The notes below the pieces were generated by a model. The model was not told the DNA's origin. It saw only the letters and a list, made by a program, of their open reading frames with translations, and made no database searches. The translations under genes were made by a program, and so were the position numbers. Positions 1 to 5,323 of a stretch of 10,985 nucleotides of DNA are shown here, piece by piece. Where the stretch lies: assembly GCA_965371325.1 (NCBI GenBank), contig CBDUXZ010000029.1, positions 1-10,985 on the forward strand, in the 5' to 3' direction. Numbering within the stretch: position 1 is the stretch's first letter; each line of letters begins with the position of its first letter. The stretch comes from CBDUXZ01 sp965371325 [NCBI: uncultured bacterium] (GTDB lineage: Bacteria > JAUYMQ01).

Positions 1-1018
1 TTTGGCGGAGCAGTCGCACGAGGGACGATTCTTCGAAGTGGACGAGGCGGCAGCTCGCGCCCTGGAAATCGAGGGCAGTCTGCGCGAGACCCATGAAGCT
101 CTGGCCCGGCTCATGAATCAGCACGCGGAACGCGACGAAACCCTCGGGAAAGACCGCGGCGGGCTCGTTGATTACACCGGGCGCCTGCAGACGATTGAGG
201 GGCACATCCGTGAGCTGCGGCACGCGCAGCAGGCCAAGGGGGAAGAGATCAGTAAGCTTCAGCTGGCCAATACCGAGGTCGAATTGCGGCTGCAGCATCT
301 TTGCGAGAACATTCTGGAGAAGTATCACGTCCGCCTCGAGGATCTCGAAGTCGAAGAATCGGAGAGCCTCGATCACGAGGCCCGCGAAGAACGAAGGAAC
401 GAGCTTCGTGCGCAGCTCGAGCGTCTCGGGGAAGTAAGCCTCGGCGCCATCGAGGAGTACCAGGAGCTATCCGAACGATACCGTTTCCTAACCGAGCAGA
501 GTGAGGATCTCAAGCGCACCATCGAGTCGCTACAGAACGCGATCCAGAAGATCAATCGCACGAGTCGAAAGCTCTTCATCGAAACCTTCAACCTCGTTTC
601 GGCCAAGTTTGAAGAGACCTTCCCACAACTGTTCAACGGCGGTAAGGCGAAGCTCTCGCTGACCGAGGGGGAGGATGTTCTGGAAGCGGGGGTCGAGATC
701 GTTGCGCAACCCCCGGGGAAGCGCCTGCAGAACGTCACGCTCCTGTCCGGCGGCGAGAAAACACTGACCGCCGTTAGCCTCCTCTTTGCGATCTTCCAGG
801 TCAAACCGAGCCCCTTCTTCCTTCTCGACGAGGTGGACGCGGCTCTCGATGATGCAAACGTTGGGCGATTCAACACGTTGCTGCGCGAAATGACCGCCCA
901 CTCCCAGTTCGTGCTGATCACCCACAACAAGGCGACCATCGAACTGACCGATACGCTCTACGGCATCACGATGGAAGACCCCGGAATCTCCAAGGTGGTT
1001 TCCGTCAAGCTTCACTAG
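1..1018 (+). CDS. smc: Chromosome segregation protein SMC, C-terminal part (5' end outside window)
   Basis: SMC is the ATPase core of the bacterial condensin-like complex (with ScpA/ScpB) that compacts and segregates the chromosome on the nucleoid. Only the last 338 residues are here. The reading frame is already open at base 2 and the TTG there is an internal Leu codon, not a start. Fragment residues 1-225 or so are charged and Glu/Arg/Leu-rich, as expected of the returning coiled-coil arm, and include the family-typical stretch LGEVSLGAIEEYQEL (about 141-155). The C-terminal ATPase head follows, with the ABC signature LSGGEK at 248-253, Walker B FFLLDEVDAALDD at 272-284 (Glu277 is the likely catalytic base) and the switch-like FVLITHNK near the end. 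Walker A and the hinge lie upstream, outside the window. The stop is TAG at 1016-1018. Family assignment is secure. RecN and SbcC are much less likely given the exact head motifs. Confidence 0.96.
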   Translation, partial: LAEQSHEGRFFEVDEAAARALEIEGSLRETHEALARLMNQHAERDETLGKDRGGLVDYTGRLQTIEGHIRELRHAQQAKGEEISKLQLANTEVELRLQHLCENILEKYHVRLEDLEVEESESLDHEAREERRNELRAQLERLGEVSLGAIEEYQELSERYRFLTEQSEDLKRTIESLQNAIQKINRTSRKLFIETFNLVSAKFEETFPQLFNGGKAKLSLTEGEDVLEAGVEIVAQPPGKRLQNVTLLSGGEKTLTAVSLLFAIFQVKPSPFFLLDEVDAALDDANVGRFNTLLREMTAHSQFVLITHNKATIELTDTLYGITMEDPGISKVVSVKLH

Positions 1019-1053
1019 CCGCCCGCCCCGACCCTCCGGCGACTCCATACCGC

Positions 1054-1083
1054 TTGTCATTCCGCAAGTCTCTGGTCTATACA
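1054..1083 (+). promoter_or_regulatory. Putative sigma70-type promoter for ftsY
   Basis: TTGTCA at 1054-1059 matches the -35 consensus at five of six bases. After an 18-base spacer, TATACA at 1078-1083 matches the -10 consensus at four of six. Transcription would start near 1090, giving a leader of about 70 bases before the ftsY ATG. The site lies in the 143-base gap after smc. It also argues against the TTG at 1054 being the ftsY start codon. Match by eye only. Confidence 0.4.
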
Positions 1084-1161
1084 GGAGAGCGTGTCTACAC
1101 CGCCCCGCGATCCCCGTGGGAGGAAGGGCAGTCCGATCGGTCCTTGCCTGAAGAGCCCGCC

Positions 1162-2415
1162 ATGAATGAATCTCTCCAGAGCGCCATCGCGCTTGTGGAA
1201 GCCTTCGCGGATACCTCCGGCCTTTTGGCCATCCTGGCCGGGGCCCTGGCACTCCTTCTGGTTCTTCTCGCCCTGGCGTTCCGGCGGCGGCGAAAGAAGA
1301 CCTCGAAGGCGACGCCGGGTGAAGAGGCGCGGGTGCGGGGACTGAAAGCGGAAGTTGCGATCGCGGGGAAGGCCCGGTCCGTCAGCCCTTCCCCTGTGGC
1401 CCCGGCTCCGCCCGCCGCCGGGCTACGGGAATCCCCACCCACCCTCCCACCCGCGCCCCCGTCCGTCGGGGTGGAGGAGGAAGCGGCGCCCCTGTCGCCG
1501 GAGGGGTTCCTCGGGCGGTTGCGGCAGGGATTGGCGCGCACACAGAGCGCTTTTGTGGGTCGGCTCGACGCCCTGCTCGCGGGCCGTGAGAAGATTAACG
1601 AAGAGGTTTTCGAGGAGATCGAGGAGATCCTCTACACGGCCGACCTCGGGGTTGCGACCGCCACACGTCTTATGGGGAAGTTGCGCGAGACCTCGGGCAA
1701 GGGTGGCGGCGGCAGCGCGCTGCGAGAGACGCTCAAGGCGACCGTGGAAGAGATCCTCGCATCGGGTGGCGAGGAAGCCGCGATGTCCGCGGACGCGAAG
1801 CCCCGTGTCGTCATGTTCGTCGGGGTGAATGGGGTCGGAAAGACCACGACCATCGGCAAGATCGGGGCGCAGCACGTTGCGGAGGGGAAGAGCGTCATCC
1901 TGGCGGCGGCCGACACTTTCCGCGCAGCAGCCATCGAGCAGCTGGAGATCTGGGGGAACAGGATCGGGGCGACCGTGATCAAGCAGAACACCAGCTCTGA
2001 TCCCTCAGCGGTGGTCTTCGATGCGGTGGCGGCTGCGAAGAGCCGAAAGGTCGATCTGGTTCTCGTGGATACGGCGGGACGGCTCCACACGAAGGCTAAC
2101 CTCATGGAGGAGCTCAAGAAGATGAAGCGTATCCTCGGGCGCGAGATCCCGGGGGCACCCCATGAGGTAATCCTGGTTCTCGACGCCACGACCGGGCAGA
2201 ATGCCGTGACCCAGGCCCGCCGGTTCAACGAAGCCGTCGGCGTGACAGGGATCGCGCTCACGAAGCTCGACGGTACGGCCAAGGGGGGAATCGTGATCGC
2301 CGTGCACGAGGAGCTGAAACTGCCGGTCCGTTACATCGGTATCGGGGAACAGGCAGATGATCTCCGCCCCTTCGACGCACACGACTTCGTGGAGGCGCTT
2401 TTCGCGCAGGAGTAG
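1162..2415 (+). CDS. ftsY: Signal recognition particle receptor FtsY, membrane-anchored form
   Basis: FtsY is the SRP receptor GTPase that docks Ffh-bound ribosomes at the inner membrane for co-translational insertion. From the ATG at 1162 it has 417 residues. I chose this start because it has a partial Shine-Dalgarno (AAGAG at 1151-1155, 6 bases upstream) and the longer in-frame TTG at 1054 falls in the likely promoter. Residues 19-41 or so form one hydrophobic segment followed by the basic stop FRRRRKK, giving a single N-terminal membrane anchor. A low-complexity Pro/Ala-rich linker follows (about 45-112), then the helical N domain (about 113-205). The G domain shows P-loop GVNGVGKT (221-228), DTFRAAA (251-257), DTAGR (303-307) and the specificity motif TKLDG with TAKGG (367-376). 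Ffh is excluded because there is no Met-rich M domain after the G domain. It lies downstream of smc in the same direction, an arrangement seen in several phyla. Confidence 0.96.
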   Translation: MNESLQSAIALVEAFADTSGLLAILAGALALLLVLLALAFRRRRKKTSKATPGEEARVRGLKAEVAIAGKARSVSPSPVAPAPPAAGLRESPPTLPPAPPSVGVEEEAAPLSPEGFLGRLRQGLARTQSAFVGRLDALLAGREKINEEVFEEIEEILYTADLGVATATRLMGKLRETSGKGGGGSALRETLKATVEEILASGGEEAAMSADAKPRVVMFVGVNGVGKTTTIGKIGAQHVAEGKSVILAAADTFRAAAIEQLEIWGNRIGATVIKQNTSSDPSAVVFDAVAAAKSRKVDLVLVDTAGRLHTKANLMEELKKMKRILGREIPGAPHEVILVLDATTGQNAVTQARRFNEAVGVTGIALTKLDGTAKGGIVIAVHEELKLPVRYIGIGEQADDLRPFDAHDFVEALFAQE

Positions 2416-2424
2416 CCGAATACC

Positions 2425-2475
2425 TTTTTTTCGCATCGGCGCATGCAGGATCTGCGGTCCCCACGACGATCCTGC
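2425..2475. repeat. T7 tract and perfect 8-bp inverted repeat between ftsY and glpK
   Basis: GCAGGATC at 2445-2452 is repeated inverted as GATCCTGC at 2468-2475, separated by 15 bases. A run of seven Ts lies just before it at 2425-2431. In RNA this is an 8-bp stem with a large loop, ending 39 bases before the glpK ATG. The order (T tract before the stem) is wrong for a forward intrinsic terminator. Read on the - strand it would be a stem followed by an A/T-poor stretch and then As, also not a good terminator. It could be an operator for a glycerol regulator or a leader hairpin. No regulator gene lies nearby to tie it to. Confidence 0.45.
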
Positions 2476-2514
2476 TGAGCCGGTCCCATGTACCCGGCAT
2501 CCCTGGAGGCCATC

Positions 2515-4005
2515 ATGTCCTATTTGCTCGCCCTCGATCAGGGCACAACCTCGAGCCGCGCGATCATCTTCGATCAGGATGGCCGGATCGTAAGCAGTGC
2601 GGCCCACGAGTTTACTCAATACTTCCCGAAGCCCGGATGGGTGGAGCACGACCCGGAAGAGATCTGGACGTCCCAGATTCGCGCTGCGAAGGCCGCACTC
2701 TCCAAAAGCGGCGTCGAAATCGCGAACGTCAAGGGGATTGGAATCACCAATCAGCGCGAAACCGCCGTGGTTTGGGAGAAGGAGACGGGAAGGCCGATGG
2801 CGAACGCCATCGTCTGGCAATGCCGCAGGACGGCGGACATGTGCGCGCTGCTCCGCGAGGAAGGTCATGAGGAGGAGATCCGCCGTCGCACCGGGCTCAA
2901 GATCGACCCCTACTTTTCAGGAACGAAAGTGCGCTGGTTCCTGAACGAGGTTCCCGGCCTTCGGGCCAAAGCGGAGGCGGGAGAGGCGCTTTTCGGCACG
3001 GTCGACAGCTGGCTCATCTATCGGCTGACCGGAGGACGTGTGCACGCCACCGATTACACGAACGCATCCCGCACGCTCCTCTACAATATTCGTGATCTCG
3101 CGTGGGACGATGAAATTCTCCGCATTCTCGACATCCCGCGTGCGATGCTCCCCGAGGTTGTTCCCTCGTCGGGAGTCGTGGGGGAGACGGACCCGGATCT
3201 CTTTGGAACCGGTATTCCGATCGCGGGGATCGCGGGCGATCAACAGGCGGCGCTCTTCGGGCAAGGTTGTTTCGAGGTCGGTCTCGCCAAGAATACCTAC
3301 GGCACCGGCTGTTTCATTCTCGCAAATACGGGAGAGAAAGCGCTCCACAGCAGTAGCGGTTTGATCACAACGATTGCCTGGGGGATTGATGGGAAGGTGG
3401 AGTACGCGCTGGAGGGGAGCATCTTCGTCGCCGGCGCGGTGGTGCAGTGGCTCCGCGACGGAATTCAGATCATAGGAGACGCGGCGGAGACCGAGACCCT
3501 CGCAAACGAGGTGCAGGACAACGGCGGTGTCTACTTTGTGCCGGCCTTCGTGGGGCTGGGTGCGCCCTACTGGGATCCTTACGCGCGGGGGACGCTTGTT
3601 GGGCTGACGCGCGGGACCACGCGCGCTCATATCGCACGGGCGGCGCTCGAGGCGATCGCCTACCAGACCAGAGACGTTTTCGCGTCGATGGAACAAGACA
3701 CCGGCGTTTCAATTCCGGAGCTTCGGGTCGACGGAGGGGCGACAGCCAACAACTTCCTCATGCAGTTTCAGGCCGACCTGCTCGGGCGTCCCGTTGTTCG
3801 CGCCGCCGTGGCTGAAACGACCGCGCTCGGCGCCGCCTTCCTCGCGGGACTGGCCACGGGGGTATGGAAGGGCTACGACGATATCATGAAGCGGCTGCGC
3901 GCCGCGGATCGCTTCGAGCCCACCATGGGGGACGATCAGCGTGAGGCGCTCTACGCGGATTGGCGGCGGGCGGTGGAGCGTTCCCTTGCCTGGGAGAAGG
4001 CCTGA
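2515..4005 (+). CDS. glpK: Glycerol kinase
   Basis: Cytoplasmic FGGY-family kinase that phosphorylates glycerol with ATP to sn-glycerol 3-phosphate. From ATG 2515 it has 496 residues (E. coli GlpK is about 502). The ATG at 2515 is preferred over 2488 because GGAGG at 2505-2509 sits 5 bases before it and translation then begins directly with the family N-terminus ([14 protein letters not shown]). Visible motifs: phosphate-binding DQGTTS (8-13), glycerol-contacting NQRET (79-83), PYFSGTK with Tyr133, catalytic [12 protein letters not shown] with Asp242 (equivalent to E. coli Asp245), KNTYGTGCF, the FGGY-type GLGAPYWDP and [15 protein letters not shown]. The E. coli fructose-1,6-bisphosphate contact Arg236, just before IPISG, is Gly233 here. 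The C-terminal PGIET segment bound by enzyme IIA(Glc) in E. coli is also absent, so enterobacterial allostery is probably lacking. No His is seen at the position that Gram-positive PTS phosphorylates. No glpF, glpD or glpR is in the window. Confidence 0.97.
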   Translation: MSYLLALDQGTTSSRAIIFDQDGRIVSSAAHEFTQYFPKPGWVEHDPEEIWTSQIRAAKAALSKSGVEIANVKGIGITNQRETAVVWEKETGRPMANAIVWQCRRTADMCALLREEGHEEEIRRRTGLKIDPYFSGTKVRWFLNEVPGLRAKAEAGEALFGTVDSWLIYRLTGGRVHATDYTNASRTLLYNIRDLAWDDEILRILDIPRAMLPEVVPSSGVVGETDPDLFGTGIPIAGIAGDQQAALFGQGCFEVGLAKNTYGTGCFILANTGEKALHSSSGLITTIAWGIDGKVEYALEGSIFVAGAVVQWLRDGIQIIGDAAETETLANEVQDNGGVYFVPAFVGLGAPYWDPYARGTLVGLTRGTTRAHIARAALEAIAYQTRDVFASMEQDTGVSIPELRVDGGATANNFLMQFQADLLGRPVVRAAVAETTALGAAFLAGLATGVWKGYDDIMKRLRAADRFEPTMGDDQREALYADWRRAVERSLAWEKA

Positions 4006-4019
4006 CACGGACGGGCGGG

Positions 4020-4808
4020 ATGCAAATTATAGCCCACCGCGGGGCGTCTGCAGAGGCGCCGGAGAACACGCTTGCTGCCTTTCGCCGCGCCCTTGAGCTG
4101 GGCGCCGGAATGATCGAACTCGACGTGCGGCTCACCTCCGACGGTATCCCAGTCGTGTTCCACGACGAGACGCTTTCCAGGACTTCCGACGGAAAGGGTG
4201 CTGTTTCGGATCTTCCGCTGGAGAGGGTCCGCCGGCTTTCCGCCGGTGGGTGGTACGGCGGAAGCTTTCGGGAAGAACGCATTCCCACCCTGGAGGAAGT
4301 GTACGACCTGGTTGGCGATCGGGCCGAGATCAACGTCGAGATCAAGGGGGCAGCGGAAGAGACCGCGGACGGGGCGCTCGGTGTCGTAAACGGCGCCGGC
4401 GCGATCGAACGGACACTCTTCTCGTCTTTTGATCCGCGCGCGCTGGAGCGTATCAGGGCGAACAGCGCTTCAGCCAGGCTCGCGCTCCTCCTCGGGCCCG
4501 GCTCCTTTGTGGGCCCCGACACCCCGCTTTCCGGCGATCCGGTCGCGAGAGTTCTGACGCGGGTTGCGCGCTGGGCGCCCCTCCGGCTCGAGGGGGTGAA
4601 CCTCCACCGGCTGCTTGCCTCGGCCGACCTGGTCGAGGCTTTGCACCAGAGGGCCCTTCGGGTCTATGTCTACACCGTTGACGGCCTGCGGTCGGTCAGG
4701 GCCATGGCACGCATGGAAGTGGACGGTGTCTTCACGAATGATCCGGCGCTGCTTCTCCGGCACTGGCCCGCGGTAGGCCGCCAAGCGGTCCCGGGGCGCC
4801 GCTCTTGA
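4020..4808 (+). CDS. Glycerophosphodiester phosphodiesterase (GDPD family, cytoplasmic UgpQ-like)
   Basis: Predicted to hydrolyse glycerophosphodiesters such as glycerophosphocholine or glycerophosphoethanolamine to sn-glycerol 3-phosphate plus an alcohol. It has 262 residues, normal for the compact bacterial family. Motifs of the GDPD TIM barrel: AHRGASAEAPENT (5-17) with catalytic His6 and Arg7, IELDVRLTSDG (32-42) with metal ligands Glu33 and Asp35, VFHD with His48, NVEIKG (105-110) with Glu107 and Lys109, FSSFDP, and GVFTNDP near the end. There is no signal peptide or membrane segment, so it probably acts in the cytoplasm, unlike periplasmic GlpQ. ATG 4020 starts the conserved N-terminus at once. 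The longer in-frame start at 3960 would lie deep inside glpK. The gene follows glpK by 14 bases without a clear Shine-Dalgarno, which suggests co-transcription and perhaps coupled translation. Substrate range cannot be read from sequence, so no gene symbol is given. Confidence 0.93.
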   Translation: MQIIAHRGASAEAPENTLAAFRRALELGAGMIELDVRLTSDGIPVVFHDETLSRTSDGKGAVSDLPLERVRRLSAGGWYGGSFREERIPTLEEVYDLVGDRAEINVEIKGAAEETADGALGVVNGAGAIERTLFSSFDPRALERIRANSASARLALLLGPGSFVGPDTPLSGDPVARVLTRVARWAPLRLEGVNLHRLLASADLVEALHQRALRVYVYTVDGLRSVRAMARMEVDGVFTNDPALLLRHWPAVGRQAVPGRRS

Positions 4809-4900
4809 TGCAGCAACCTTCGCAAAGAGTCTAGTTCATAACCATTTGATTTCACTTAGGAAATCCTGTGTGCTGTCGGCGGCGGCGGGAACCCTCCGTC

Positions 4901-4929
4901 TTGACAGGGCATGGCGGGCCACGTAACGT
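4901..4929 (+). promoter_or_regulatory. Putative sigma70-type promoter upstream of gltBD
   Basis: TTGACA at 4901-4906 is a perfect -35 hexamer. After 17 bases, TAACGT at 4924-4929 matches the -10 consensus at only three of six positions but keeps the TA...T positions. Predicted initiation near 4936 would give a gltB leader of about 335 bases. A tandem ACGTA repeat (4921-4933) overlaps the -10 and could be a protein site. Match by eye only. Confidence 0.4.
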
Positions 4930-4931
4930 AA

Positions 4932-4969
4932 CGCGGTGAGGCTCCACTGATAAGGAGCCGAGCTCCGCG
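4932..4969 (+). promoter_or_regulatory. Two-part inverted repeat / hairpin upstream of gltB
   Basis: The outer arms CGCGG (4932-4936) and CCGCG (4965-4969) enclose the inner arms GGCTCC (4940-4945) and GGAGCC (4954-4959), with loop ACTGATAA. The internal loop TGA against GAGCT could form two adjacent G-A pairs (4938/4961 and 4939/4960) next to the inner stem. All 11 base pairs are Watson-Crick. It may be an RNA hairpin or a DNA operator. If transcription starts near 4936, the outer 5' arm would not be in the transcript, so the promoter call and the full RNA structure are not fully compatible. Confidence 0.4.
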
Positions 4970-4972
4970 ATG

Positions 4973-4992
4973 CTCCCCCCCCCGGAGGGGAG
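4973..4992 (+). promoter_or_regulatory. C-tract / Shine-Dalgarno hairpin
   Basis: CTCCCC at 4973-4978 can pair with GGGGAG at 4987-4992, with an 8-base loop. The arm continues into a run of nine Cs (4975-4983), so several registers are possible. The 3' arm covers GGAGGGG (4984-4990), the strongest Shine-Dalgarno in the region, 5 bases before ATG 4996. Pairing would hide that ribosome binding site. Confidence 0.4.
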
Positions 4993-4995
4993 ATC

Positions 4996-5271
4996 ATGAG
5001 CCGTGGGCGGGACAGGCCGTCCCGTTTGGGAGTGTTCCTGGAAGATCATGCCCCGGGCGTCGCGCCGCAAAAAAGACGAGCGCACGAGGGTCGGCCCCGC
5101 GCTTCAAGCGGACGTTCATCATCGACCCACTCCCGATCCCAAGCCATCGTACTTGGAATATGCGGGAAAGAGGCGGCGTGGCGGCCCTGGAGGCTATCCT
5201 CGTGCGCGGGAGCTAGGCTTCGCTTCTCAACGATGGACCGAGGAGCGGAATCACCGGAACAGGCAGGTTGA
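4996..5271 (+). CDS. Possible short leader ORF (91 codons) ending at the gltB start
   Basis: This frame begins with ATG at 4996, 5 bases after GGAGGGG, a much better ribosome binding site than gltB itself has. Its TGA (5269-5271) shares the A of the gltB ATG, giving a TGATG overlap typical of coupled translation. Against it, the product is rich in Arg, Ser and Gly, has no recognisable domain, signal or membrane segment, and looks like a non-coding frame of GC-rich DNA. It competes with another frame over the same bases (5003-5323). It could be a real small protein, a leader whose translation matters rather than its product, or chance. Confidence 0.22.
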   Translation: MSRGRDRPSRLGVFLEDHAPGVAPQKRRAHEGRPRASSGRSSSTHSRSQAIVLGICGKEAAWRPWRLSSCAGARLRFSTMDRGAESPEQAG

Positions 5272-5323
5272 TGCGAAAAATCGGACTGCCCAGAAAGCAG
5301 GGACTCTACGATCCCGCATTTGA
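5003..5323 (+). CDS. Alternative short hypothetical ORF overlapping the gltB start
   Basis: The frame opens at GTG 5003, with an internal ATG at 5048, and ends at 5323, running 53 bases into gltB. From 5048 it would encode a basic peptide of about 91 residues with Lys/Arg/Asp/Glu-rich ends and a Gly/Arg-rich middle. Its composition looks somewhat more protein-like than that of the 4996 frame, but the start signals are poor (a weak GGAAG before 5048). No family is recognised. At most one of the two frames is likely to be real. Confidence 0.15.
   Translation: MGGTGRPVWECSWKIMPRASRRKKDERTRVGPALQADVHHRPTPDPKPSYLEYAGKRRRGGPGGYPRARELGFASQRWTEERNHRNRQVDAKNRTAQKAGTLRSRI
5008..5024 (+). terminator. 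Short GC-rich hairpin followed by TTT (weak attenuator-like)
   Basis: CGGGAC (5008-5013) pairs with GTCCCG (5019-5024) around the loop AGGCC. The stem can be lengthened by G-U pairs with the following TTT (5025-5027). Only three Ts follow, too few for a confident intrinsic terminator. It lies just inside the possible 4996 ORF, where an attenuating element could sit, but it may be chance in GC-rich sequence. Confidence 0.2.

Larger units (their letters stand above)
4809..5270. other. Gene-poor region upstream of gltB (possible long leader)
   Basis: These 462 bases hold no confident gene. I see no hairpin plus T-tract terminator after the phosphodiesterase gene; the only candidate is a weak 5-bp CTCTT/AAGAG pair around 4802-4829 with no T run. 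The rest carries a possible promoter (4901-4929), three strong inverted repeats (4932-4969, 4973-4992, 5008-5024), a tandem ACGTA repeat (4921-4933), a good Shine-Dalgarno at 4984-4990 and two overlapping short frames. It matches no riboswitch or tRNA consensus that I can recall. Confidence 0.6.

Noticed and set aside
1054-1161. Extended TTG start for ftsY adding 36 residues
   Set aside because: The TTG coincides with a good -35 hexamer, the added residues are not FtsY-like, and the ATG at 1162 precedes the membrane anchor with a fair ribosome site.
2425-2431. T7 tract after ftsY as an intrinsic terminator
   Set aside because: The only stem upstream (GCGC/GCGC at 2395-2407) is 4 bp and ends 17 bases before the Ts, too weak and too far.
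2005-2868. A 287-codon - strand frame spanning the ftsY/glpK junction
   Set aside because: It crosses two confident + strand genes and has no recognisable motif.
4809-4870. Terminator after the phosphodiesterase gene
   Set aside because: No stable stem followed by a T run is visible.
4930-5000. Known riboswitch (glutamine, cobalamin, SAM, TPP, GEMM types)
   Set aside because: None of the conserved core sequences that I know for these classes is present; only generic hairpins are seen.
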